Part shown: positions 48,540-62,409 of the stretch, piece by piece
Position numbering within the stretch: the stretch's first letter is position 1
How the letters are laid out: each line of letters opens with the position of its first letter
The notes under the pieces: model-generated
What the model saw: the letters and a program-made list of their open reading frames with translations, nothing else
Told to the model about the DNA's origin: nothing
The model's database searches: none
Assembly: GCA_963576475.1 (NCBI GenBank)
Contig: OY754972.1
Location: 16,358,506 to 16,422,505 of the forward strand
DNA: 64,000 nt
Source of the DNA: Molanna angustata
Lineage: Eukaryota > Arthropoda > Insecta > Trichoptera > Molannidae
Direction of reading: 5' to 3'
Translations under genes and position numbers: made by a program

Positions 48540-50915
48540 TAAGGAGGGAATGCAAGATAAAGAAGGATATTATAAGTAAAATGAAAGTGAATGATGAGTT
48601 CTGTAGATTCAAAGATATTAGAAATTAATGTTACTCAAACTAACGCTTCGTGTATAATGTTGTATTACTACAAAATATAATATTATACCTACTACAAAAA
48701 TGACACTATAATAAGCAGACTTGGACAATGAGGAAAGGAAGGACATAATTAATGGAATATCAATCTAGAATTAATTCTTCATCTTCTTTTCTCCGTGCCA
48801 TGTCTTCCCCGACGTCGACTATTACTCTGACATTGGCTTCTCTCTCCCGAGCTAACCGGGACAGCTTTCTCACGGTCCATTTTCTGATGATTCTCAGCCA
48901 AGACGGCTGCCTCCTACATAAATCGCGACTAACCTTCTTTTCACTCCTCACTAGCCCAAGGGGATATAGTGGGGAGTTATGAAATCGCAATTTTAAGGTT
49001 ATTTTTTTATTGCAGATTATCAACTAGTATCATGCTGAGATTGTATTCTGAAAGTATTATTGTATGTGTGCTGTGTACTATATGGTATGTACGGCGTGTT
49101 TATTCTACTTTATCGATTATAGACTAAAGAAGGTAGGTAAGTACTACATAAGTCGAATCGTTTCAAATTTGTATATATAAGTAATACTAGCTTAGACCCC
49201 ATAAGAATTCGAAGGATATCTAATCAGTGCTTCTGAATTTTTTTTACTGTCAAATATTTCAAAGTGATCCCAAGATCATGAAACTTAAAATTTTATATTA
49301 TAATTTACAGGTTGCTAAAAAGGCACATCACTTTCATAAAATGGCATCGAATCATGTTTTCATAATAAAATATTTAAATAAAAAATAATTTAACAATTTC
49401 ACGAAAATGCTGAAAATTATTCATACAATACTTTGTTGAATGACTTGGTTGGCCACAACCCACTCGTTTTTTCTTTGATGATATACCGCAGAAGATGACT
49501 TTTGTTATCTTCTGCGGTACCGCAGAAGATCGTATTTATCGATACGGAGAATATGCCCGTGGATGCGATATTTGTCATTTTTATGTTGGAGAACAATTCT
49601 TTCATTTCCCAAGCCAGCTCGCCAGCATACCACGCCATGATTTGTTTGAATAATAAAATTACTACGTTTCTATATTTAATTACATATTTGTTTTGTTTTT
49701 TATCGGAAGCTGTGTTTTCTTTCGTTTAAGTCTAAATAACCTCATTTTTATTTAGTCAAATTATAATAAATAATATGATATGATTCGGCGATGTTTATAT
49801 TAATTATACATTTACTTTTCGTTTCATGAGGTGGCGTTTGATTGACAAATATGTAATGGTAATATAATGTTAATATGTGTTCTCGTGTTACCTGTGTATG
49901 TATGATTCTAAGAACGTGTAGTTACCTATACCTAGACGGTTATTACATCCGATGTATTCAGTGTTTATTATGACACACTTAGACTTTTGCATAACACCGC
50001 TCAGGTTTTTCCAAGCAAATTTAGGACACTGTATTGTCTTGACTCTACTTCTTGTAATCAGTTATATGGCACGTAATAATTTAAGCTACTTATTTTAAAA
50101 ATAGGACAGTGTAATGATAATTCTTTACAGTATAACAAATACACAGTAATATGATAATAATTTTCTGAATGTCCTAATGAATATATTTGTCATTCCCATT
50201 CGCAATCAGTACATATTTACGATCACACCATGTCCCTTACGTGGTAAGCAGATAGAACCGAACGTCAATTTTTAACTGGATTTATTTTGTATAGATAATC
50301 TATCCTGTATTCTGTATACGTAATTATTAATACTTTCGGAGGTGATTTTGACGTTTTTAAACAAGTTTAAATAACAACAATAAAAGCTGGTTGTTCGATA
50401 CGTCTTTTAAACTTTATTCTATCGACTATGATGTTATTTTGAAATTCGAATTTATTAAATACTTTTCTGGTAAAATTATTTGTGATAAATACCTTCTTTG
50501 ATTTTTTAATTAAAAATGGGTTTTATTTTATTTATTTTTAGAAAAGTTTTACAAAATTATTGAGATTTCAAAAGCTATTAGTGAGTTTCCAATACAAATA
50601 GGTCAAGTGCATGTTACTTTCCTTTATTTACAATAATAAAATAATAAGATAAAAATACATTAGCATAATACAAACACATGTACCTACACCCAAATACACA
50701 TACATTCACACATGTTCACACAGCTGCATATATGTATTATACACACATTCACATACATACATATACACACAAACATACACATTACACATACCTAAATTCA
50801 TACTAAAACAACTATTTGACCTATGAAGTACTATAAAACAACTATTTACTACAATCAAAAAATAATATAAAAATATAACGAGTTTTTTTTTACTTTTTTA
50901 ATTTTTCAATTACTA
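48540..50915. other. Intergenic DNA with an unexplained minus-strand frame
   Basis: The minus strand at 48760-49023 encodes an Arg/Glu-rich 87-codon frame with LVRSEKKVSRDLCRRQPSW and WTVRKLSRLAREREANVRVI. It resembles a retroelement or basic-protein fragment but I cannot name it. A 13-bp hairpin (TACCGCAGAAGAT and its complement) lies at about 49482-49519. 50640-50810 is rich in ACAC/ACAT. Confidence 0.4.
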
Positions 50916-50924
50916 TTCTTCTTC

Positions 50925-51140
50925 TTCATTTCGTAGACTTGTTGGTCTGTAATTTAAAAACTATGCCTCCTAAGATGACGAAGTCCAACTATCCTTCCAT
51001 CTCTTGGTTGGTCTTCCGGGTAGACGCCGACCAGAAGTGATTTCATTTGCTGCTATATACGCAAGTCTACCACTGTCCACTCTGGCTAAGTGGTCCCGCC
51101 AATGTCTTCTTCTGGATCTACACCACCGAACGATGTCTTT
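50925..51140 (-). pseudogene. RTE-like LINE extreme C-terminus
   Basis: The minus strand reads RSRRRHWRDHLARVDSGRLA, then YIAANEITSGRRLPGRP and TKRWKDSW. Its 3' part is nearly identical to 37360-37520, so both come from one LINE family. Severely 5'-truncated. Confidence 0.8.
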
Positions 51141-51889
51141 TCTTATCAACATACAAAAAAAAAACATTTTTTTTTTACACGAAAAAATATTGTATATCAA
51201 AAATTTGGTGTTATTTGCTTGTGTGTCATACGATAGAAGGTCATAAATGTGCATGGAAAACAACTTATATGTGTAAATATCAATTAATTCTCTCAATTCG
51301 AGCAAAAATAAATTGTCAATTGATATTTTTCTTAACCCAAAACCTTCGGAATTGAATCATGTTAATACAAGTAGTACAAAATTGTATCATAATGTTCTTA
51401 ATTGAGAGAGTATCGGAATCAGAACTCAGAGATACCAGTTTTCAAACATGTTCGTTGACATAGTAAATATATCTACCAATTATGTAACAAGCAATTTAAC
51501 AGTTGTTACGGAAGTTTGTCTAGATAAAAACAAAACGAAGGTTGTATGCAACTATTCATATGTAGGTAAATTACTTAAGGTGTGTGATTACACATATTAA
51601 GATCATATTATGGTTTTGTAGGTATACCTACAAATACGTCAGTTTTATTGATGTCTCAGACAAACATTGGCGTTCATAAAAAGATAATAAATTTTGGATA
51701 TTGCAAGAAGGGCTGTCGACCTAATTAAAGAACCCAAATCCATACAAACATTTAAGAAAAAAAACTGTGTATATTAAATAATTCTTAAACGATATTCCTT
51801 CTGTGATCGTTATTGTTATTGTTATATTGTATTTTTTTTTATTTTTTTTAAATACATTCCCTAAATTAAGCATAAATGCTCATGCTACA

Positions 51890-51968
51890 GGTCTATACGT
51901 CGGTAAATCGGTCGTGGCAGGATACGAACTCGCGACCACTGGTTAGTTAACCGCTCTGCATCCACGTT
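51890..51968 (-). repeat. tRNA-derived SINE head
   Basis: The minus strand shows an A-box-like TGCAGAGCGGTTAACTAA and a B-box-like GCGAGTTCGTATCC at tRNA-like spacing. It sits directly beside a LINE 3' remnant. Confidence 0.55.
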
Positions 51969-51969
51969 T

Positions 51970-52330
51970 TGTTGTAGGTACGTCTGATTGACGACCCATC
52001 ATTGACTGATAGATTGCAATCACTAGACCACAGATATAAGGTCGGTATTCTAAGTTTAATCTATAGATACTACCACGGGAGATGCTCAGAATAACTTGCT
52101 TCTTGGTTTCTCTCCTACCCATTCACAATAGAGTCACTCGTTTTACTCAATCTCAGCACCCGTTTACAGCACCTATTTTATTAAGCAGGCGACTGTGAAA
52201 CAATCTTTTGAATTGTGTGTTTCCGCCTTCTTTCTAAAAAAAACCCAGGTCTTTTTAAAATCTTCCAGGTCTATTAATATTTTCCTGAGCATATTGCTAA
52301 CCTTCATCATAAGACCCGAATCCCAATAGC
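51970..52330 (+). pseudogene. CR1/Jockey-like LINE 3' remnant (second copy)
   Basis: Same family as 38815-39190. Broken plus-strand frames include a SIDTTTGDAQ-like piece corresponding to the YYHGRCSE region of these proteins, then THSQ-SHSF and FLKSSRSINIFLS. Multiple stops. Confidence 0.65.
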
Positions 52331-52399
52331 TAGTGTCTTTTATGGAGCCATGTAAAAAAATAAAACTCGATCTCGCGATCATTGGATTACTAATTAAGC

Positions 52400-53345
52400 T
52401 CGCCAGCAGCTTTGCTACCGAAAAAAAGTATACGTTTTCAAGTTATATTTTGTATTGTATGTTGTATTGTTAAATATCATGTGTTACGTCAATGTCCAGA
52501 CAATGCAATGTTTTAGGTAAGAGAGCGGTGCGGTCATCGCTGGAGCAGTGAAGGTATATGAGGGAAAGAGAGGGATTGATGAAGGAGGTGGTAGAGGAGA
52601 ATACAGGAGAGTAGAGGAGGAAAGGAGAGGCGAGGGAATAAGACTTTCTCCCGGAGACGGATATCGAGTTCTTTGCCCCCTGTCGTAGTATTAGTGATGT
52701 ACGATTGAACACCGCCGTAATCGGCCATTTTGTTTCCAGAACCGAATTATACAAATATCTTTAAGGAAATATTTTAAAATTGAATTAAATAAAAATAATG
52801 AAATTAAAATAATGAAAAATTGTCACCGTCATCGGTCATAGAAGCGGTTGTTTCGACACCGATCGTATATCAAACTCTTCTTCATTGTGTATTAGGTTGT
52901 GAGGGTGGACTATCCTGGGAGGTGGAGGTCCAACTTTATTTCCATCTCTTCGCAGGTCTTCGCGGTAACCTTCTGTTTTTGGGCATTTCTGTTTTAACAA
53001 TTTTGACAATTTTACTGTCGTCCATGCATTAAACGTAGTCCCTCCATAAGAGTTTTCTGCTAAAATAACCCATAAAATAAATAATTCGTGGTAAATTGAA
53101 ATTAACAATATTTATTTAACTACGTATACATATATTTTATAAATGTTTTAAAAAAGATTACAATCCCTCATCAAGCACAAGATTGTAATCTTTTTGATGA
53201 GGCACTGCAAGGAAAAATATGTAAAAATGTTATTACTAGTGAATTTATATATTGATTTGTATTATAAAATTATTATGTTAAATAAATAAATAAAAAAAAA
53301 TCTTATTCTATTACATAAAATAAATTATATATGTCTAAATTTAAT
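52400..53345. other. Intergenic DNA with small repeat fragments
   Basis: 52875-52970 is a fragment of the foldback element unit (GGTGGACTATCCTGGGA, CATCTCTTCGCAGGTCTTCG). 53149-53192 forms a hairpin with AAAGATTACAATC and its complement. A GAGG-rich stretch lies at 52545-52660. No gene. Confidence 0.5.
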
Positions 53346-53650
53346 CGTACTGAGCTGTGAGGCACCGGCTTAGAATAGTGCTTCCACTCTTTTCTATTAT
53401 TGTTTTCGAGTGTCCCGTAAGAGCCGGGTAATCGAAAATACAACAGGCAACAATAACATCTGACATAGTTCAGCAATGAGGTTCACCACCCATTCTGAAT
53501 ATAGTGCCTTTTTAGGTGAGACGAGACTGGTGTGTGGGTATACACAGATATGTTGTGCTCCCTTTTATAAGGCAATGCACACCCGCACACCTTTCGCTGG
53601 ATACCCCACATTGTGGGATATGCCGTGATGGTATGAATGAATGAATGAAT
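53345..53650 (+). mobile_element. Retroposed repeat with (GAAT)n tail
   Basis: It aligns with 40190-40370 in the same orientation and has matching pieces at 60000-60130. It ends in TATGAATGAATGAATGAAT, the kind of tail seen on non-LTR-mobilised copies. No protein recognised. Confidence 0.7.
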
Positions 53651-54089
53651 AATCGTACTGAGATTTTGCTCAGAAAAGAGTGTTTGTTTGTGCAGATTTA
53701 TAAGTTATAACAGTATAACATATAAGTACCTACTTACATTTTTTTTCAATATCAAATTGAATGTTACGTTACTCACTACTATACGAAAGATTAAAACACC
53801 AGAAGATTTTTTTCTTTTAGTTCATTTTCAAGCGAGTTTTTTCTGGAAATGTCATGAAAACAAACGAATATAATAAGAGATAAAAGATAAAAAAATACAA
53901 AAATGCTCAAAAGGTATAAATAAAAATATATCATAAAACCATTTTAAAAGACCTGAATGTACCTACACATAATCGATATTATAAAATAAACAATTAACTA
54001 AAATTTCATTTCATATTTTTTGTCATTATGAAATTTGCAACATTTGCATTCTCATATCGCAAAGGATATTAGTTCATAATCCATATCTT

Positions 54090-54400
54090 CTTTTTCTTTG
54101 CCTTATCCTTCTTTAGGTATAGTCGGTTCTCTTGATCTTTCGGCGCCAGGATGGTCTGTCTTGTATTGTTGGTACTGATATTTGAGTTGATGATATCTGA
54201 GCTTACTCATATTACCACACCACGTGGATAGTGGACGTTCTTTTCTGTTCCTGTTTTCTGGGAGTACCAGAGCAGTATGCACCACATGATGGTATCATTA
54301 CATGTCCATACCATCTGAATCGGATCTCTGTGTATTTTTCTGGTATGGGGCCTACTCCAAAGTTCAGAATCCATATAATTTTAAAAAATAATATCATTAT
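54090..54400 (-). pseudogene. RTE-like LINE C-terminal fragment
   Basis: The minus strand has KYTEIRFRWYGHVM followed, after frame breaks, by KTDHPGAERSREPTIPKEG-type sequence. RWYGHV is a standard motif near the end of RTE-like and related LINE proteins. Confidence 0.6.
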
Positions 54401-55770
54401 TATATCCATTAGACATAGTTTAGGATGTAGGTACACAGAAACGAAAATTTATTCAATACAAAAAAATATAACTTTTTTTTATTTAAATTTTATATAATAA
54501 CTGTTTTCTGTATTTCTAAATTCGGCCCTGTTTTGTTGCAGGAATCGTAACGTCGTGATGTATTTATTATAATATGTATATTAATCCGTTCATTTCCGAA
54601 CTTGTTACGTTATATTATAACGTGTAACGATTTTGGCAATACACTACAACCTCGATTAACAGTACCTACTCTGTAGTAATCACAGACCAATAATCTATAA
54701 ACGTGACATAAGCAAAATATCCAACAAAATTTGATCGCAAACGGATTTAATATTTTTGGAATGATTCGGAATGTAAATTGAAACTACTCAACATTAATAC
54801 AAAAAAGTACATGTTGTTAACAATGGGATTTAAATTTCGTAAAGCAAATGTTTTACTGATAAATAAATATGTCATTGATATCCGATTTATATTAAAACAT
54901 TGTGTTAGGGATACCCCGGTTCCACTTTACTTTATTTATATTATACCAATTTCCTGGCCTAAAGTCGTAGCTTATGTCAACTCTTTTTACCTATTCCCTA
55001 CTATGTGGTAACAATATATATTTATAGCTGTTTATTTAGAAGAAATAGTCACTACACTAAATGTTCAAAATTTGAAATTTAAAGATCGACACTCGCAGAT
55101 TGTCTGTCCGATAGGAGAGGCGAGGTGGTTCAACCTGCGTCCTGTATTTCTAATCCAGCGCACTAGCCGCTCTGGCACCCATACATTTAAATCTCAACTC
55201 AAATTAATTAAGTATTTATTTATTTTTTCATTTATTTGTTTTTTTTTTCATTTATTCATTAAATAAATCACTAACAGAACATAACACACATACATATATG
55301 TAGGTACACAGTCAGAACCAGCATATTATTTCTAATGCTTCAATAATAGGAGTTTGCAACATATGTATTTTTATTTTTTTAATTATTTATATTTATTATA
55401 ATTTATTGTATCTAAAGCATTCACGCACAGAGTAATAAAATAACATAGAAAGAATATAATATAAGTACCAATAAAATTTTCAAAATGTACCATGTATATT
55501 CTGCGCCAAATGATTGGGCAACAATGTTGTGATACCTATTACTAAAATATTAAAAAATGAAGTTATTTAGTATTTAATTTATCAATATTATTTTAATAAT
55601 TTGCATATGTAAATTGTTTCTTGTGACTCCTAACTTGTTTATACGCTCTTCGTAATTTTATTTTTTGATCACATTGCCATTTTTACAGATTCCATTAAAC
55701 GAGGTACTACTGTATGTTCTGTATTACGTTAGTATGTGTCATCCTCTTATATGTGCATACTTAACCGGTG
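54401..55770. other. AT-rich intergenic DNA
   Basis: No feature supported except short T-rich and ATTT-rich tracts near 55215-55260 and 55370. Confidence 0.5.

Positions 55771-55861
<91 letters not shown>
55771..55861. repeat. (TA)n microsatellite, about 90 bp
   Basis: An uninterrupted TA dinucleotide run. Confidence 0.98.
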
Positions 55862-55864
<3 letters not shown>

Positions 55865-56227
55865 AATGTATTATGACTCATCAAATGTTACATATGCTAA
55901 TAATGATGTTAATAATAGTAACAAAATACGTCGATGATGATACCCGTAGGTACTAAAAATAAATTGTGATTATTTGTATGTAGAGATTTTCTTTACTTTA
56001 GGAAAAATTTCACGAGAAAATATAATTGTTGAATGTTATATTTATTTGATCATCAATTTTAATCGAATCAGTGCTGGTTAATGGATTCCAATCATCTTTA
56101 GGTATATCTCCTCTCCTGTTGTGACTCTTGCTCAAGTATATCCGAAGGTGATCGAATTTTAGCTTGAGTTGGTGAAAATAAAGATTGGTTTAGACCTGTC
56201 TCCCTAGTTAACCTGTAATTTATGTAT

Positions 56228-56335
56228 GTCATTGTAGCACAAGAAATTATAACTCAATGTATGGAAGTGACAGATGCCCCTCACGTGACAATTGTCACAT
56301 CCATCCATTGAGTTATCTTTTCTTGTGCTAAATGA
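56228..56335. repeat. Foldback repeat, about 108 bp
   Basis: The arms 56228-56273 and 56293-56335 are imperfect reverse complements, sharing TAGCACAAGAAA, ATAACTCAATG and TGACA. A related arm occurs at 61291-61348 and a more diverged one at 56391-56462, so this is a small dispersed family, MITE-like by structure. Confidence 0.75.
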
Positions 56336-56479
56336 CACGTTGACTAGGCACCCTGGATGCCTAATTTGGCGATGAAAAAGATAAGAAAATACGTAAATAG
56401 GTAACTGTCACTTACATACATTGCGTTACCTTTTCTTTTCCATCACTAAATTGACACGTTGACTAGTCACCCAGGCAGG

Positions 56480-59260
56480 TCAATGATCTCCATTACCAGC
56501 AAAAAAACGCATAACAATGATGAAATCTTTAACTCTTGAATAAGGTGTTTACTAAGGTACCAATAGAAGTGATTTTACTACCTTTAAAAGTTGATCCGAT
56601 CTGTTTATAGATAATCATCTAAACATTTGTGGTTCCTTGATGCAAATTTTCTCTGTTACAAATTTGTCCATCTATTGTTGAACTTACATACGTGTCGTGA
56701 ATCAAATACTTGGTACAAAACGAATTAAAACAAAGAGGAATGGAAAAAGAAAACAAAGAAATCTACCATCAATATAGATTTTAAGTTAAATTGCGTTATT
56801 TGCTCCGAAAGTGGATTGATTGAATAAGTTTTTCTATAAAGTCTTGTTGTTTGTGGGTACGTACTTTAAAAAAGCGCCAAAAAACAGAACAACTCAATTA
56901 TACGAATTAGAATCGTAAGTATGGTTCGCAGAGCAGATCAACTTTATGTTTTGTGAAGGTTGTGAAGTATGACTACAGAATAGGGCGACAAGATAACGAC
57001 ACGATAAAATATCATAACGGCAATAACGTTTTAAGTTATTATTTCGTCTATGTAGATATGTAGGTATCATACTTAATTAATCTATATTCGCCTACGGATA
57101 AAATATAACTTTATGTTTTCATAGCTGTAATTGATTTGTTCGTATTTGCACTGGGTATTTAAAAAAAATTGATTGCCAATTTGAATATAACGAAAATTAA
57201 AAAGAATAATTAATTAATTATAAGGAATTATCTACAATATAACGAAAAATCAAATAATATTGAAATTCATAATATTAAATACAAATTCTATCGGTAATCT
57301 GCTATATTTGGTTCTTGAATGTAGGTTCGATATGACCTCGTAAACAAAATTAACTATAACTGAGGTTTGATATTGATATCCAAAGAAAAATATCTTCAAA
57401 AATATGTTTAGGTGAATTTTATGCAATATTTATTTGCATTATAAAGACTTTAATAAAAATAAATTGTGATTTGGACTCCTAATTTGTTTATTTATTAATG
57501 AGTCAAGGCTATACGCAGATTTCACAGACGTGGCCAAACTTTTACTTGTTTTTCTATTGTTCCACTTGTTTTTGGCGTTTCTGAAGATGCTTTGTCAAGT
57601 CTTACAAAATGTATGGCGGGACAAACCCCACCGCTTTTACTGTAAATGCGAGAAGCGGAGTACAACTCAAATACCCGTGCAAAGATTCTCAATACCCGTG
57701 CGACCATACGTATGATATCAATATGAAATCGATCGAAGTTATAGTTTTGGCTGTACATTCCATAGTAAGCCATACAAACAATAACCTCTTAATGAAACTC
57801 ATAGTACACACTATAAATGATACATGATGAAAAAATTATGCATAAGAACATTCTACAAAATGCTGAATAATACGACTTCAGTCAGTAGGGCGATTTAAGC
57901 CATGAATCATCAACAGAAACTATCGGATTTACCCGAAGTCCGTGCGCCGCTACCTTTTGTCAGAGCATTTGGGTGAAGGTCCCTCGTATTACTTATGCAA
58001 CTGAGCAAAATGTAAGGAGATGGAAAACACCACGGCCACTTCGGAGAATATTTGGCAAGCAAACGCAAAGTTTGCTCTATCAAAATATGAATAATGTAAA
58101 AATATTTATGAAGGTCGCCAGCGTGAGGTCGATTGATGACAAGTTGTCGCTTATGGAAACTTGATTTGTTTAAGGATCAAATTAAGTCCGGGGAAAATTG
58201 ATGCTGTTCAGATGATGACAGCGATCACAGACTAGTCGGGGCACTGATAAAAAAAAACAATTAGTGTAAAGAAATAATAATTTATAAAAAAAACTAAAAT
58301 TGGGTCTATATTGGGTCCATTGTATGTATAAATTCAGTAAACTAATTGATGGAAATAATAACAACGAATAGAAATGGATTTAATAAATGAGATAATTGCA
58401 AACAAATATCTCCAAAAGATATACATTTTTAAAAGAAACACTACTTCTTTTCCACTTATTACCTTAGCAAGAAAAGAAACACACGCAGTTAATCAAATTA
58501 AAAAATAAACGTAGTGGATTAAAAGTTTATTTTGAAATGTTTAATTATAAAATGGATTTCCATAGTGTAGGAGTCACCATATCTGGACAATTGAAAACAA
58601 ACAATATGGCTTCGTCTGTATTGAGATGTCGTTTCCGAACTCTTTAATCATAGTCGCACATCGCGTTCAGCCATTTCCCATCTTTGGAGGATTTTCCTTG
58701 TACACCCGACCCCAGTTCTACTTCTGTTGAGGGTTTACACATTGGCTACGGTTGGTCCGATGTCCTGGGGGCATCGCATTCGTGTGCCCTCCATTGTGTC
58801 CCTCCACAGACGCACTCTCGTAGTCTTTAGATTTGAAGTCTCCGAGATGGAAATACCTAAATCAACAATTAAAAAGTAAACGTAACCTCCTGTCAATTAT
58901 ATATGCTGCATGATATGTAGGTATACTATTATATAAACAAAGAGTTACTCATTAGTTTTATAATCTCAGTAGAATAATTTGCACCCACACTAAGAGAAAT
59001 CACATTTTATTTCATACTCACCTACCTTCACATTACCATACAAAAGATTCCGCTACTTTACATCTAACATGTCTTTTCAGTTTCACTTTCATTTTGTCAA
59101 TACGAAAGGAAAACTTCATTAATGCGTAATCTTAAAAGTCTTTTATTTTATTTTTAAATTAAGTCTACAAGTTACTTTTTTGTGACATTACAAAACCATT
59201 GTTCAACACGCATTTTTTGGTTTCACTAACAAAAAACACGGCTTTTTACTTAATTGTTTT
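56480..59260. other. Intergenic DNA, no supported gene
   Basis: Minor open frames occur (57522-57773 minus, 57973-58164 plus) without recognisable domains. 58680-58850 is more GC-rich and its minus strand reads WRDTMEGTRMRCPQDIG, perhaps a retroelement remnant, but I cannot classify it. Confidence 0.45.
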
Positions 59261-59267
59261 TTTGAAT

Positions 59268-59575
59268 TACATTCCATCACAACTTCGAGTTTCATTAACA
59301 CTTCCAGCTTTCAAAAGAAATCTGAGAAATCATTTCCTTATACATAACACTTAAATTTGTCTCCTAATCCTATCCTTGTCCCCCCTCTTCTTTTCTTTGT
59401 TGTTTTTGTTTTATATGTATTTATATTATATTCATATAAATTATAAATTGTTGGTACGTATCATAAAAATAAATTGCTTCACCAAATGAATATGTTTGTT
59501 TGAGAGATATTACAATAAGCTCACCATTGTGCACATGTGCTCAAAAAGTTTTAAATAAATACTTGAATAAATAAT
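59268..59575 (+). mobile_element. LINE 3' end, uninterrupted copy
   Basis: CAACTTCGAGTTTCATTAAC, AAAGAAATCTGAGAAATC, CCTATCCTTGTCCCC and CACCATTGTGCACATGTGC, followed by an AAATAAATA tail. It is the reference for the interrupted copy at 47387-48132. Confidence 0.75.
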
Positions 59576-59999
59576 TTCTTTCTATCGTTTTCCTTTATAT
59601 ATTATTGAGGATGTTGTCGTCAGCAATATAATAAATTAAAGTAGATACACTTTTATCTTATTCGGAGGTTGATAATATCATTATTACAGGACGTTTCATT
59701 GTTAGAATCATAGAAAATAAAGTAACCTTTGTCTATTTTGTTGTTTATTATGAAAAACTACTCAGTATATCTATGTATTTACTCACTTATTACGTCGAAG
59801 GCGTTACTGGAGAGACCACATTGATCTGACGATAGAATCGTAAAAATAAGGATGCATAGTAAGTCAGTTTTTTACAATTTTCGAAATTGTACAATGTATC
59901 CATTAGTCCAAAAAATCTTTAAACATTTTATTAAATTAAGAATATTTGATTATTTTACTTATATGTGGCTGTGAGACTCCAAGTTGGTAAAGAGTTTCC

Positions 60000-60130
60000 G
60001 TTATTTTCGATTATTATAATTTTCGGGTTTCCCGTATACACCGGGGATACACGCACGTATCATGCTTTCTTTTATAAGGCCATGCAAACCGGCACACCTA
60101 TCGTTGGTTATCCGTCATGGGGGGTATGAA
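60000..60130 (+). repeat. Third, diverged copy of the 40 kb / 53 kb retroposed repeat
   Basis: GATACACGCACG, CTTTTATAAGGCCATGCA and CACACCTATCGTTGG follow the order seen at 53540-53620. It ends GTATGAATCAACAAATA. Confidence 0.55.
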
Positions 60131-61290
60131 TCAACAAATACATAATTTAGTTTTTATTAAGTACAATGGATACATGCCAAAATAATTTATATTATAAAAT
60201 TTTCTTTATAATGGTAACCTGTCACAATGAAAATAATATTAATTTTAGACATCTGTGTGAGAATATGAGAAGCTTTATGAAATATAATTTTACTCCCAAA
60301 ATGCTATAATAATTAATTATTTCATGTTGCTTGGTAAGTCACGACATCTATGAACAACGAATCAATCTACATTCTTCAATGTCACTACAACCTACAAACT
60401 TATTTTTAGTTTATCGAGTTAAAGAAATAATAAATTGTTTTATAGACTCTCTGATAGATGTCGTGTTTAAATACAGAGTTAATTAATAATCATATCAATA
60501 CATATCCAATAATTTTTGTCGGATATAATGTATATTGGATACATTACACTATAGGTACAATAAAATTGAAGAGATTTATTCAACTTATTATTTAAAGTTT
60601 TGTCATACAAAATGGTTTGTATATTTTTTGTTATTAAATCTGTCAAAGGTTTCACGATGAAATCAAGAAATAATTAATTGAATTTAATTAAATAATTGAA
60701 TATTTCATTGAAATAATTTCATATAATGTGAAGGTAAAGAAATACTAAAAACTAAAGAACCCTAACCCAAAAATATTAATTAAAATTATATCCCGAAACA
60801 CTATAAGCACATAATTTATTTCAGTATTTTACTGAACCTTGATTTGGTCACGAAATAAGTCATATTCACAATAATAATAATAATAATCAGGACAGTTTAT
60901 AGAGCGCCGTTTAGTGACAACCGTGGTCACCTCAAGGGCGCTTTCAGTTTGCGAAAAATAAGTTAAAATGACTCCTATAGCTAACACATTGGAAATGGTG
61001 AAACATATAACTTAAAAAATACGTAGAAATCACAAATTAATCTAGTTATATATTAAATAATCCAGATGAAATTAATTATAAAAAATAGTCGATTCAAAGT
61101 AAACAGGCATCATATTAAGTAAGGGATTATTGAACGGATGAAGGACAATCTGGATACGATTTGCGGAAAAGATGAGTTTTCACATCTTATATCCATTGGA
61201 AGATTGTTCCATGACTTTGGTCCAGAAATGCCAAAAGATTAAAGAAAAATGAAAGACATTTAATAAAGACATGTCCCCCTAGGCAACGTA
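60131..61290. other. AT-rich intergenic DNA
   Basis: No gene or RNA was recognised in this stretch. Confidence 0.5.
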
Positions 61291-61348
61291 TCATTTAGCT
61301 CAAGAAAAGAAACAAGAAAAGATAACTCAATGTTTGGAAGTGACAGTT
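61291..61348. repeat. Single arm of the 56228 foldback repeat
   Basis: CATTTAGCTCAAGAAAAG, AGATAACTCAATG and GGAAGTGACAG match one arm of 56228-56335. Confidence 0.6.
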
Positions 61349-61507
61349 GTTACGTGATCCAGGAACTATTTGACCGTTAAAGTTACTTCATCACTTAGGC
61401 CATTCCATAGTCTAGCTGATTGTAATTGAAAAGAAGAGCTGAAAACTTCTGTATTGTGAATGGAGATAACTACCTATATCTAAAGTAATAAAGCAATCAA
61501 AATGTTA

Positions 61508-61586
<79 letters not shown>
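61508..61586. repeat. (GT)n microsatellite
   Basis: About 79 bases of GT repeats with one TATG interruption. Confidence 0.97.
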
Positions 61587-61588
<2 letters not shown>

Positions 61589-62409
61589 TCTCACGCCTTC
61601 TGAAAAACCAAGAGCATCTAAAAATCTAATTTAAGTGCGAACATGTACCAGTATACCTGATGCAGTGTCACGCTAAAAAGAATGCGATAAAAATGCTGAA
61701 TTTTAAAAATATTTAAATAATTATTTTTTTCATACAAAATTTTCCAAGTCATATCTGTCAAAAAAGTGTACATTTTGCACGCAAATATCTGTTAGTTTAA
61801 AAGTTAGAAGTAGGTATTTACACAAAAAAAAAATATATTTTGAAGTATAACTTAGCGTTTAAGTGAAAAACATGGTGAATATTTGGTATAATTATAATGT
61901 TTAACTTATTTTTAAAGTAAGCCTTTTGTACATAAACGCCGCCATTTTAATATCTTTTCATACAATATTTCATTTTCCCACCGAATGAATATGTTCTTGA
62001 AAATAATAAACCTTTGAAATAAATGTAATTATGAAATAATAAAATGAAACACAAGACATTACGGCAAGTTTTAAGATATATATTGTAAAAATGTGTTATT
62101 TATTAGTAAAGATATAGGCATAATAAAATTGCATAATTTGTAAATAATATTTGATTTTTCTGACAATTTTCATTTTTATGGCATCGAACAAACCAATGTA
62201 CATAGGTACCTACATATTCAAACTTACGTGTTCGAATCGTTTCCATGGCTACAGAAAGAATGTGATATTCAAATAAAATTTGTTAGGAATCGAATTTATT
62301 TAGAAGGTTGTTGTAGGTAGGTACCTACCTAATACTATTTACTTACAAATCAACAATAATATACCTATACTGATTTCCTATAGGAAAATTATTTTATTTA
62401 TTTATTTAT

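Noticed and set aside
49482..49519. 13-bp hairpin as a microRNA precursor
   Set aside because: The arms are too short for a typical precursor and the stem does not extend beyond the perfect 13 bases.
55665..55937. Ile-Tyr repeat frame
   Set aside because: It is a translation of the (TA)n microsatellite.
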